Shown here: piece by piece, positions 18,392 through 26,321 of the stretch
How the letters are laid out: every line of letters starts with the position of its first letter
How positions within the stretch are numbered: the first letter of the stretch is position 1
From: Gammaproteobacteria bacterium
GTDB taxonomy: Bacteria > Pseudomonadota > Gammaproteobacteria > Natronospirales > REEB76
DNA: 64,000 nucleotides
NCBI GenBank assembly: GCA_035279405.1
Contig: DATEHU010000026.1
Coordinates: 62,001 to 126,000 of the forward strand
Reading direction: 5' to 3'
Made by a program: the position numbers and the translations under genes
The notes under the pieces: model-generated
The model's database searches: none
The model's input: only the letters and a program-made list of their open reading frames with translations
Told to the model about the DNA's origin: nothing

Positions 18392-19642
18392 ATGAGGAAG
18401 CTCACCGTCTCGGACCTGCACTTGGGCATGTACGTGACCGCACTCGACCGGCCCTGGCTGGAGAGTCCTTTCTCATTTCAGGGATTTTTGCTGGAGACCC
18501 AGGAGCAACTGGACACGCTGCAGAAAACCTGCGCATTCGTGTACATAGACGAGGCCAAGGCGCAGTCCGCCGCGGCCCAGAGTTTCCGCCGGCCTGCCGT
18601 CAGCGGCCCCTCGAAAATGCAGGCGGAATTGATGGTCAGAATGCCTGCTGACTTGGCCAGAATCGCCTGGCGCAGGCACGAGGGCTTCCGACACGACATG
18701 CGCAAGGGGCTGGTCACACGCAGTACCCTGTCCAGTCATGTGCAACAACTGTTGAGCGAGGTGCGTATCGGACACGGCGCGGATGTACGCGAAACCCGCG
18801 CCCTGACCATGGAACTCGTCGACGCAGCCACGGCCAACCCGGCTGCGGCCCTGTGGCTTACCAACCTCGAGACCAAACATGAATATACGGTTTCGCATTG
18901 TCTGAACACCTGCATCCTGGCCATCGTGTTCGGCGTGCACTTGGGGTTGTCCAAAGATTCCATCATTGAACTGGCTCTGGGCGCGCTGCTGCATGACATC
19001 GGCAAGATGCGTACGCCAGTCTCGATTCTGGACAAGCCCAGCCTGCTCAGTGCAGACGAATTCGACGTGGTGAAGAAGCACCCCGTGGACGGGTACAACA
19101 TCCTGCGCAAGCACAAGGAGTTGTCGGAGAAGTGTCTCGAAATCGTGCAGCTGCATCACGAGCGCATCGGCGGACAGGGTTATCCCTTCGGACTCAAAGG
19201 CGAGAAGGTTCCGGTGCACGTGCGCATCGTGGCGATTGCCGACGTGTACGACGAAATCACCAGCAACCGCGTATATCACGAGGGTGTCCCCGCGCACACC
19301 GGCCTCAATATGATGTTCAATTGGGGGCCACGCGATTTCGGCGATGATCTGATGCAGGAGTTCATCCGTTGCATCGGCATTTATCCCATCGGTAGCGTGG
19401 TGGAGTTGGACAAAGGCATTCTGGGTATCGTCATGTCGACCAATCCCGGGAGCCGTTTGCGCCCGGTCGTGATGCTCATCCGGGATGCGGATGGCAAGCC
19501 TTACGAGCGGCGCCCATTGGTAAACCTCGCGGCGACTGAGACCGAGGACGGTGAGCCGAAATGGTCCATCAAACGGGTGGTGGATGCGCGCGAGTTCGGC
19601 ATTGATCTCGGACGGATAATCGAGCTGGAGACGCGCATCTGA
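18392..19642 (+). CDS. HD-GYP domain cyclic-di-GMP phosphodiesterase
   Basis: 416 residues from the ATG at 18392; an ATG 9 bases earlier lies within the -10 box. An N-terminal DUF3391-type domain (KLTVSDLHLGMYVTALDRPW) precedes an HD-GYP domain with His201-Asp202 (LLHDIGK), HHERIGGQGYP and Gly263-Tyr264-Pro265. These residues hold the metal centre and bind c-di-GMP, which family members cut to pGpG or GMP. No membrane span or sensor domain, so it is cytosolic. A GGDEF cyclase lies about 3 kb downstream on the other strand. Probably acts on motility/biofilm switching, but no target gene is nearby. Confidence 0.9.
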   Translation: MRKLTVSDLHLGMYVTALDRPWLESPFSFQGFLLETQEQLDTLQKTCAFVYIDEAKAQSAAAQSFRRPAVSGPSKMQAELMVRMPADLARIAWRRHEGFRHDMRKGLVTRSTLSSHVQQLLSEVRIGHGADVRETRALTMELVDAATANPAAALWLTNLETKHEYTVSHCLNTCILAIVFGVHLGLSKDSIIELALGALLHDIGKMRTPVSILDKPSLLSADEFDVVKKHPVDGYNILRKHKELSEKCLEIVQLHHERIGGQGYPFGLKGEKVPVHVRIVAIADVYDEITSNRVYHEGVPAHTGLNMMFNWGPRDFGDDLMQEFIRCIGIYPIGSVVELDKGILGIVMSTNPGSRLRPVVMLIRDADGKPYERRPLVNLAATETEDGEPKWSIKRVVDAREFGIDLGRIIELETRI

Positions 19643-19674
19643 CGCGCGGGCGCCTGCTTGAGATTGCGCATGGC

Positions 19675-20073
19675 GTGAGGCTGCCGGAAGCTGAATTGGA
19701 GTTCCGCTTTGTGCGCGCATCCGGACCCGGGGGTCAGAACGTCAACAAAGTCGCGACCGCAGTCGAGTTGCGTTTCAATATCATGCGCAGCAAGGCACTG
19801 CCGGAACCGGTGCGCGAGCGGCTGCTGCAGTTGGCAGGTCGCCGGGTAAATTCCGCAGGTGAGCTCAGCCTGTTTGCACAGCGTTTCCGCTCGCAGGAAC
19901 GCAATCGCGCGGATGCCCTGGAGCGGCTGCAGACGCTGATCCGGCAGGCAGCGGAAATTCCCAAACCGCGGCGGCGCAGCCAACCCACGCATGCGTCACG
20001 CAAGCGGCGGCTTGAGCACAAGCACCGGCAGGGCGATAAGAAGCGGCTGCGGCGTTCGCCGCCGGCCGATTGA
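19675..20073 (+). CDS. arfB: alternative ribosome-rescue factor ArfB / peptidyl-tRNA hydrolase
   Basis: 132 residues from GTG 19675. The N-terminal domain has RASGPGGQNVNK, with the catalytic GGQ at residues 19-21, and the C-terminus is a basic tail (RKRRLEHKHRQGDKKRLRR) that in ArfB enters the empty mRNA channel. It releases peptides from ribosomes stalled on mRNA lacking a stop codon. In-frame sequence before the GTG reads LLEIAHGV, which matches the first residues of family members; no ATG, GTG or TTG precedes it, so initiation at CTG 19654 is possible. It begins 32 bases after the HD-GYP gene. Confidence 0.9.
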   Translation: MRLPEAELEFRFVRASGPGGQNVNKVATAVELRFNIMRSKALPEPVRERLLQLAGRRVNSAGELSLFAQRFRSQERNRADALERLQTLIRQAAEIPKPRRRSQPTHASRKRRLEHKHRQGDKKRLRRSPPAD

Positions 20074-20078
20074 AGCGC

Positions 20079-20111
20079 AAAAAAAGATGCCGACGGGAGG
20101 CCGGCATCTTT
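20079..20111. terminator. bidirectional terminator between arfB and the APC permease
   Basis: Stem AAAGATGCCG (20083-20092) / CGGCATCTTT (20102-20111) with a 9-base loop. The A-run at 20079-20085 gives a seven-T tail on the minus strand, so it is strongest for the permease transcript. The plus-strand tail is only TTT. Confidence 0.85.
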
Positions 20112-20137
20112 GAGTGATACGCGCAGCAGTGGGCCGC

Positions 20138-21778
20138 CTAGAAAATCATTTCCTCGGCGCCCTGGCCGGAGCCCTTGCGGGTCTCGACGCCGCGGGATCC
20201 CAGATCCTTGATCCGGTCGGCGACGCGTTGTGCAGCTTCCGAACCCTGTCCGCAGATCACCGCGAGCCACAGGATTACGAGGCTGAAGATCACCAGGATC
20301 CACATGCCAGTGAAGAAACCGAACAAGTTGATGCCGCCCATGTCACCGCCCGGGCCGAACCAGCTGATCAGCCACATGCCGATGAAATACGGCAGCAGCC
20401 ACCAGGCCTGTTGCCAGCCGAGCTGCGCCAGAGGCCGGCGTTTGATGAAGTACCAGATGAGGTAAACGATGACGTATACGGCCACCAGACTGAACAGGAT
20501 TTTCACCGTTTCATATCCGGTCCAGTAGATGATCCAATTGGAAAAGATGAAGGCGATGGTCGAGACCACAGTGGCGCCGCGCAGGCAGAAAGGGCGCTGG
20601 AAACCCGGCAGCGTGCGACGCAAGTGCAGCAGGATGATCGGACCGATGCAGTAGGAGAGCACGGTGATCAGCGAGACTGCCGCCACCAGTTTTTGCCACG
20701 ATGGGAACGGGAAAAAGAAAATCACGCCCACGACCCAGGTGACGATCAAGCCGATCCAGGGCACGCCCTGCTGGTTGAGTTTGACCACCTGTTTGGGCGC
20801 GTTGCCCATTTCGCCCGCCGCCATGATGATGCGCGGACTGGCCGTGACGTAAATGAATCCCGTGCCCATGGGTGACACGAAGGCATCGATGTACAGGATC
20901 ACCGCCCACCAGAACGCTCCCACCGCGACCGCAATCGCCGCCAGCGGTCCAAACATGCCGGTGAACTGCAGATGCTCCCAACCGCCGGCAATGTCCGACG
21001 GCTTGAGCGCAATGATGAATGACAGTTGCAGGCCGATGTAGATCAGCATCGAAATGATGACCGAGCCGATCAATGCGATGGGAATGTATTTTCCTGGATG
21101 GCGGGTTTCACCCGCCAATGCGATGGCCTGTTGAAAACCGAGGAAACTGAAAATGATGCCGGCGGTGGCGACCGCCGTGAAAATGCCGCTGATGGGAGTA
21201 CTGCCGGCGTGCGCCGTCAGATTGCCGGGATGAAACGAGTAGGCCATGAGAATGCCGATGGTCGCGAGCGGAACTGCCACTTTCCACCAGGTCGCCACGC
21301 TGTTGATGGCCACCACGATGCGGATCGCAAGGAAGTTGAGCGCCACCACGAAGGCCAGCAGGATGATCGAGATAACCGTGCCGAGATGGGTGAGGATGCC
21401 GGTGGTCGGGACGATCAATCCGGGAATGTAATTGTTGGCATAGGTGACGACCGAGGTGACTTCCACCGGCGGTACCGACACGAAGGCCAGGAACAGGATC
21501 CAGGTCCAGACCTTGCCCACCAAATCACCATGGCTGACGTGGGTCATGTGCACGAGAGCGCCGGAATTTGGAAACATGGTGGAGAGTTCGGCAAACACGA
21601 AGGCCAGGAACAGCACTGCGATCGCACCGATTACCCAGGAAAATCCGCTCCACACTCCGGCTTGCAGGGCGGCATGCAGTGGTCCGAACAGCCAGCCGGA
21701 GCCGATCATGGCGCCCAGGCTGGCATACAAGAGCCCGATTACACCGGCATCACGTCTGAGTTTGGTCGGTCCGGCCAT
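20138..21778 (-). CDS. APC-superfamily amino acid permease
   Basis: 546 residues with about twelve to fourteen hydrophobic spans. The first span carries GLLYASLGAMIGSGWLFGP, the unwound TM1 motif (G-S/A-G) that binds substrate in APC transporters, and FLGFQQAIALAGETRHPGKYIP is the conserved TM6/loop signature. It should import an amino acid or related amine with protons, or exchange them, in the inner membrane. Substrate unknown. GGAG lies 7 bases before the ATG, a good promoter is at 21830-21858 and a terminator follows the stop, so it is probably a single-gene unit. Confidence 0.9.
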   Translation of the reverse strand: MAGPTKLRRDAGVIGLLYASLGAMIGSGWLFGPLHAALQAGVWSGFSWVIGAIAVLFLAFVFAELSTMFPNSGALVHMTHVSHGDLVGKVWTWILFLAFVSVPPVEVTSVVTYANNYIPGLIVPTTGILTHLGTVISIILLAFVVALNFLAIRIVVAINSVATWWKVAVPLATIGILMAYSFHPGNLTAHAGSTPISGIFTAVATAGIIFSFLGFQQAIALAGETRHPGKYIPIALIGSVIISMLIYIGLQLSFIIALKPSDIAGGWEHLQFTGMFGPLAAIAVAVGAFWWAVILYIDAFVSPMGTGFIYVTASPRIIMAAGEMGNAPKQVVKLNQQGVPWIGLIVTWVVGVIFFFPFPSWQKLVAAVSLITVLSYCIGPIILLHLRRTLPGFQRPFCLRGATVVSTIAFIFSNWIIYWTGYETVKILFSLVAVYVIVYLIWYFIKRRPLAQLGWQQAWWLLPYFIGMWLISWFGPGGDMGGINLFGFFTGMWILVIFSLVILWLAVICGQGSEAAQRVADRIKDLGSRGVETRKGSGQGAEEMIF

Positions 21779-21829
21779 GTGGATACTCCAGTGTTGGTGT
21801 AGCGAACTGCGTGTCGGAAAGGATGGCGG

Positions 21830-21858
21830 ATATTAGACGACCCGGCGCGCCGTAACAA
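21830..21858 (-). promoter_or_regulatory. sigma-70 promoter of the APC permease
   Basis: On the minus strand TTGTTA (21858-21853), exactly 17 bases, then TAATAT (21835-21830); the start codon is about 50 bases further on. Confidence 0.6.
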
Positions 21859-21867
21859 CCTCGCTCA

Positions 21868-22284
21868 CTACTGCAACCGATGGTGTTTGCCATCCGGGTC
21901 GTCGCTGTGCTTGACAACGAGGGCGGAGGAGGCCGCATGCGCACCACCCAGGATGGTAATGCCTTGCGGATTGTCGAGCTGCACCGATTCCACCTGCCGG
22001 CCGATGAGCTGGGCGCGGCCTTTCCAGCGGTCGGCCCCGGACTCGCTGAATTCAAATACGTACAGCCGCCGCCAGGTCAGATTGCCGCTGGGCGCGCGCG
22101 CCAGGCGCAGGCGCGCCAGGGCCACGGTTTCGTCCAGAAACTGCAGGTGCATATCCTGGCAGATGCGCGTGCAGGCCGCGGTCATGCTTTCGCGGGCGCG
22201 CAGGCTGTCACTCCAGAACCAGGCGATGGCTGCAAGTGTGATGAGCACCAGCAGTCCCAGCAGTGTGCTGACGTCCAGGTACAT
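21868..22284 (-). CDS. DUF3301 family single-span membrane protein
   Basis: 138 residues from the ATG at 22284, which lies 7 bases after the stop of the diguanylate cyclase gene. One N-terminal span (TLLGLLVLITLAAIAWFW), then a soluble domain with FLDETVALARLRL, RLYVFEFSESGADRWKG and the conserved G/R pattern of DUF3301. The family is common in gammaproteobacteria and has no known function. The tight spacing to the GGDEF gene suggests co-translation. The tail is His/Asp-rich (KHSDDPDGKHH). Confidence 0.75.
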   Translation of the reverse strand: MYLDVSTLLGLLVLITLAAIAWFWSDSLRARESMTAACTRICQDMHLQFLDETVALARLRLARAPSGNLTWRRLYVFEFSESGADRWKGRAQLIGRQVESVQLDNPQGITILGGAHAASSALVVKHSDDPDGKHHRLQ

Positions 22285-22291
22285 GTGTAGG

Positions 22292-23512
22292 TTATGCCTG
22301 CTCGAGGCAGACCTGATTGCGGCCGGTCTGCTTGGCCTTGTACAGCGCCCGGTCTGCACTCATCAACACTTTCCATGGATCGCGGCGCGAGTTGGCGCAC
22401 TCCGCGGCGCCGATGCTCACGGTCACCCGCAACACCGCGGCCATGTCGGCCGGCGTGTCCTGTGCGGCGCCATTTCTGCGCTCGCGACGACGTGGGCTGA
22501 ATCCCGACGTCGCAAGATCCGCACGCAGCGCTTCCAGTGCAGCAGCGGCTTCATTGAGCGTGCCGTTGGGGAACACCAGGGTGAATTCCTCGCCGCCGTA
22601 GCGGAAGGCTCTGCAGCCGCTGGTGGTTTTCTGCAGGCGTGAAGCCACCAAGCGCAACACCTGGTCACCGACATCGTGACCGTAAGTGTCATTGAAACGC
22701 TTGAAGTGGTCCACGTCCAGCATGGCGATGACGTAGCGGTTCCCGAGTTGGCGCAACTGCTCCTCGAGTGCGCGGCGTCCGGGCAGGCCCGTGAGTTCAT
22801 CTTCATAGGCCATGCTCCACGATTCGAGCACGATCGCGATACCCAATGCGACACCCGCGGCGGCGGCGAATGCGGCCACGACCCCCGGTGTGCGCGTGTG
22901 CAACATGGCCGCCGCAGCCACCAGCGAGAAAAAGAACGCCGCAAGTTCCGGGCTGTGGCGGCGGATCAGACGGTCGTTGATCCACAGCAAGCCGAGTGCC
23001 AGCAACAGCAGTCCCGGCTGACTGATGGCGGTCGCCGCCAGTGCCGGCCAATGCACGAATTCCACGAACAGGGCCGCGGCGATTACACGCGCGCCGATGC
23101 CCGCACATGCCGCTACGCACAGAATCTCGACGATCAGCAAGCCAAATGGCCACGCGCCGCGGCGCGTGAAAATCCCGCGTTCCGCGAGCGCCTGCATCCA
23201 CACGAGATTGAGGGGCAGCAGCAGGCAAAGCCCGCCGGCGAGAATCTGGCGGTGCAGGCCGACCTGCATGCCACTCGCCAACAGCAATCCGCCGTAGGCC
23301 ACGAGCAGCGACAACAATGCAAAAAAAATGCGCTGCCGGTTGAACTGGATGCTCAGCGCGAGCGCCGCGAGCAGGATGCAGAGCGCCACGAGCTCTAGTG
23401 CGAGGATGCCGCTGGCCGGAAACCGGGTGATGAAAAGGCTGAGCAGCGCGGCTGCGATCAACAGGATGATTTCCGGCAGCAGACTATACACCACGCCGAT
23501 GAAGATTTTCAT
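22292..23512 (-). CDS. membrane-bound diguanylate cyclase (GGDEF)
   Basis: 406 residues from the ATG at 23512 (a GTG at 23542 is possible). The N-terminal part has seven or eight hydrophobic spans, forming a membrane sensor of unknown ligand. The C-terminal GGDEF domain shows DELTGLPGRRALEEQ, DVDHFKRFNDTYGHDVGD and the active-site RYGGEEF, so it should be catalytically competent (GGEEF variant). It makes c-di-GMP from two GTP. An insertion rich in Arg and Ala (SPRRRERRNGAAQDT) lies between GGEEF and the last strand. It sits between a BON protein gene and a DUF3301 gene, all on the minus strand. Confidence 0.9.
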   Translation of the reverse strand: MKIFIGVVYSLLPEIILLIAAALLSLFITRFPASGILALELVALCILLAALALSIQFNRQRIFFALLSLLVAYGGLLLASGMQVGLHRQILAGGLCLLLPLNLVWMQALAERGIFTRRGAWPFGLLIVEILCVAACAGIGARVIAAALFVEFVHWPALAATAISQPGLLLLALGLLWINDRLIRRHSPELAAFFFSLVAAAAMLHTRTPGVVAAFAAAAGVALGIAIVLESWSMAYEDELTGLPGRRALEEQLRQLGNRYVIAMLDVDHFKRFNDTYGHDVGDQVLRLVASRLQKTTSGCRAFRYGGEEFTLVFPNGTLNEAAAALEALRADLATSGFSPRRRERRNGAAQDTPADMAAVLRVTVSIGAAECANSRRDPWKVLMSADRALYKAKQTGRNQVCLEQA

Positions 23513-23566
23513 TGGCAATATGCGCGTGGCGGCTTGCGCCACAACGCATTGGTCAGCGCCGCGGGA

Positions 23567-24265
23567 TTATTCAAGCACACGCAGCTGATCTTGAACGGCG
23601 TGCACTCCGGGCACATACCAGCAGTCGTACACGGCCATGCGACGCTGATGCTCGTCGTGCACATAGCCGTGCAGTGTGACCGTGCGCTGTGACGTTGCGG
23701 CGCGGATGTTCTCAGCGTGCAATAGCGGATCCTTTTCCAGCACCAGGCGAATGGCATCGGAGATCTCATCGTCATTGTCGGCTTCCGCGGGCTGCACACG
23801 CAGGTGATTGTGTATGTTGCAACTGCCGGGTACCCACCAGGCGATGACTTCCGCCAGACGCCGGTGCGACAGGCTGCCAACCTGACCGTGCAGCTGGACG
23901 TCACCGGTTTGCACGTCCACCGCGATCCACTGCGCGTCCGCGGGCGCCGCAGGACCGGCATACACGCGGATATCGCGGAACGCAGGTTCCATGGCCAGTG
24001 CCTCGACAATCGCATCCTGCAACGCCTTGCCGTCGCGCTGCCCGCTGGGAGCAAGCCGCAGATGATCTTCGATGCTGGGCAATGCGGAGACCTGCAGGGC
24101 GATACGCCTGGCCTTGCGTTTGGCAATGATGTTTTCCACCTGGCCTTCCAGGCGCAAGTTACCGTCAAACCGCACGCGTACCGGATAGGCGTGCAGGTTG
24201 ATGTCACCATCCATGGCCAGAGCCGCGAGCACGGCGTGGATCAGTTCATCCTTTGCGGTTGACAT
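23567..24265 (-). CDS. BON-domain protein (three BON-like repeats)
   Basis: 232 residues. Three repeats of about 70 residues have the BON pattern (helix, then L.GQV / LHGQVGSL / LHGYVHD, then helix, then V..V.DQL.V), ending in HLRLAP, HLRVQP and DQLRVLE. BON domains in OsmY, Kbp and secretin-related proteins bind phospholipid or other surfaces. No signal peptide is visible, so this one is probably cytosolic, unlike OsmY. It is 54 bases upstream of the diguanylate cyclase gene and on the same strand. Role unknown. Confidence 0.72.
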   Translation of the reverse strand: MSTAKDELIHAVLAALAMDGDINLHAYPVRVRFDGNLRLEGQVENIIAKRKARRIALQVSALPSIEDHLRLAPSGQRDGKALQDAIVEALAMEPAFRDIRVYAGPAAPADAQWIAVDVQTGDVQLHGQVGSLSHRRLAEVIAWWVPGSCNIHNHLRVQPAEADNDDEISDAIRLVLEKDPLLHAENIRAATSQRTVTLHGYVHDEHQRRMAVYDCWYVPGVHAVQDQLRVLE

Positions 24266-24557
24266 GGGAGCGCCTCAATGGTGCATGCGGATTTTCGCTA
24301 GAGTGACGCCAATCACCGCCACAATTCAAGTAGCCGCACAATCGCGCGTACCCGGGCGCAGCCGGCATGTACACAGCCTGCGGTCGCGAGTTGGTGTCTG
24401 TCGCGAACTCTGGAGTCGTGCAGGCGGGTAGCGTCAGCCAGCACCCGGGCGTCGGGTTTTTTCTCAGTGTTTTCAGGTGCATCTTGGCCAGCGAGCCGCT
24501 ATGATTTTGGCCGCGGAAGGCACCTAATCGGGCCCTGGCTCGGATGAGGGTTGAGGT

Positions 24558-25370
24558 ATGCTGAATTCGACGGTTTATCGTTGGGCCGCGCTGACAGCGG
24601 GCATCGGAATTATTGGCGCGCTGAGCGCGTGTGCGCCGTCGGGATCTTCGCCGGAGCAGCAAACTTTCACGCTGACTGCCCAGTTGCCGGCGCTGTTCCA
24701 GCAGACGCGCATCGTGGCAGCCAATATTGATGTAAATGGGTTGGCCTGCAGTGTGCGCGTGGTGACGGTCGATTCGACCAAGCCGTGGGCCCCGGTGTGC
24801 ATAGTCATGCAGAACCAGCCCACGTTCAAGAGCTTCAATATTGGCGGCAAGCAAGTGGATTTTGGCGCGGTCGGCGATACCTACAGGGTGTTGCAGAGTG
24901 CGTTCACAAGCTTGCCGACACCGGTGGATGCTGCCGTCACCGTGGCCAGACCTGTCGTCGGCGGTACCGTGGATACCACTGTGGCACCGGCCGCCAAGGG
25001 ACCTTTGGCGTTTCCGCAGGACTGGAAGCTCGTGCCGTATCCCGGGAACCACACCTTGCGCGGCCAGAATACCGGCTTCATGGTGACCAGCGCGGTGCTC
25101 ACCATCAACGGCAGTGCGGGAACGCTGGCCGTGGCTTACAAGAACACCTACGCGCCATTGCATCTGGAATGCACCGTGACGGCCGATGCCAAGGGCGATT
25201 ACACCCTGCTGTTTAATCCCATCCAGCTTGCGAGGATAAACGGTGCCGGGGATTACACCATTCAGCTGGTGGTCGGCGGCCAGGCATTTTCCGGCGGTAT
25301 CTGGGATTCGCGCGGGTTTGACAGCTGGCATCCCGGTCTGCCGCCACAATGGGTCAGCGCCAACGACTGA
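24558..25370 (+). CDS. hypothetical lipoprotein
   Basis: 270 residues starting at ATG 24558 with GAGG just upstream. The N-terminus is a lipoprotein signal (AALTAGIGIIGALSAC) with the lipidated Cys at residue 25. The mature part is rich in beta-forming residues, Thr, Val and Gly, with a single likely disulfide pair (Cys64, Cys81), and resembles no family I know. It ends in GGIWDSRGFDSWHPGLPPQW. Likely anchored to the inner leaflet of the outer membrane and facing the periplasm. Divergent from the BON gene; the 290-base region between them shows no clear promoter. Confidence 0.75.
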   Translation: MLNSTVYRWAALTAGIGIIGALSACAPSGSSPEQQTFTLTAQLPALFQQTRIVAANIDVNGLACSVRVVTVDSTKPWAPVCIVMQNQPTFKSFNIGGKQVDFGAVGDTYRVLQSAFTSLPTPVDAAVTVARPVVGGTVDTTVAPAAKGPLAFPQDWKLVPYPGNHTLRGQNTGFMVTSAVLTINGSAGTLAVAYKNTYAPLHLECTVTADAKGDYTLLFNPIQLARINGAGDYTIQLVVGGQAFSGGIWDSRGFDSWHPGLPPQWVSAND

Positions 25371-25393
25371 CCGTTGGTAGCCATCGGCGGTTG

Positions 25394-25437
25394 ATCGCCG
25401 CTGCGGCTGCCTAAACCGCAGCTGTCAGCGGCTCCAC
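25394..25437 (-). repeat. degenerate REP-like hairpin between convergent genes
   Basis: GCCGCTG (25397-25403) / CAGCGGC (25426-25432) with an inner GCTGC (25406-25410) / GCAGC (25418-25422). Flanks ATCGCC and GGCTCCACA echo the ATCGCGGC...GCCGCTCCCAC frame of the other REP copies. It may act as a transcription end for both genes. Confidence 0.4.
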
Positions 25438-25453
25438 ACTCCGCGCACCGCGC

Positions 25454-26224
25454 TCAGTGCGCGGGTTTGCGAAACCGGTAGATGAACTGGCTGGTGTGCC
25501 CGCGGATGGACGCGTCGAACACCGGGATATTCAGCGGATCCTTGGGGTTGAGCAGTGCATCGCTCGCGCCGTCAAACACGAATCCCGCTGCTTCCACTTC
25601 CTTTCTCACGCTCGCCGGATCGATGCGGTGCAGGGTGTTGGTGTCGCTGATACCGGAGCCGGCCGGCGCGATGTGATCCACAATCACGAACACACCCCCG
25701 GGCTTGAGCGCGGCATACACCGCCTTGTTGAATTCCGCCATGTTCACCGGGCCCAGGGACGGATCGTGCAGGTCGTGGTAATTCTGGCTGGTGAATACCA
25801 CGTCCACGGGCAGCGATGCCGTCGGCCGATCGAGGGATTCCTGCAGCACGCTCACATTGGCGTAATGTCCGGTATTGGCGAGCTGTTTCCACAGCACCAG
25901 GTTCTTGTTGTCGGCCTTGGTCTGGCTCGCCCAAACCTGGTACACATGACCGTGCGCCCCGACAATCTGGCTGAATGCGCGCGTCCAGTAACCGCCGCCG
26001 GGCAGCAGTTCCATTACCGTTGAACCGGGTTTGACGCCGCTGAAAGTCAGCACGGTTGCCATCTGCCGGCGCTCGTCGTTGACGCGGTCGGCGCTACGCG
26101 CGGAATCGTTCATGGCTGCGGTTACATACGCGGGGGTTTTTGTGCCCGCCTGCGCCACCGGTTGAACCAGCGCTACAAACGGGCAGGCGAGCAGGGCGGT
26201 GAAGGCAAAAGTAGATGCGCGCAT
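25454..26224 (-). CDS. signal-peptide-bearing predicted methyltransferase
   Basis: 256 residues from ATG 26224 (GGAGG 8 bases upstream). A signal peptide (MRASTFAFTALLACPFVALV, then QPVAQAG) leads to a Rossmann-like domain with VMELLPGGGYWTRAF (motif I), DVVFTSQNYHDLHDP and LKPGGVFVIVDHIAP. This resembles a group of 'predicted methyltransferases' (COG4798-like) that also carry export signals. SAM is not expected in the periplasm, so either the protein has another role or the leader is not cleaved. It lies 97 bases downstream of the FGGY kinase on the same strand. Confidence 0.75.
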   Translation of the reverse strand: MRASTFAFTALLACPFVALVQPVAQAGTKTPAYVTAAMNDSARSADRVNDERRQMATVLTFSGVKPGSTVMELLPGGGYWTRAFSQIVGAHGHVYQVWASQTKADNKNLVLWKQLANTGHYANVSVLQESLDRPTASLPVDVVFTSQNYHDLHDPSLGPVNMAEFNKAVYAALKPGGVFVIVDHIAPAGSGISDTNTLHRIDPASVRKEVEAAGFVFDGASDALLNPKDPLNIPVFDASIRGHTSQFIYRFRKPAH

Positions 26225-26321
26225 GTGAGAATCCTCCATCGGCAGTGCGGCCATTGTGCGTCAGCCGAGTCACGATTGCACGCTGCGCCTTGCGCGTGTG
26301 CAGCGCGCGCGACGCGATCAA

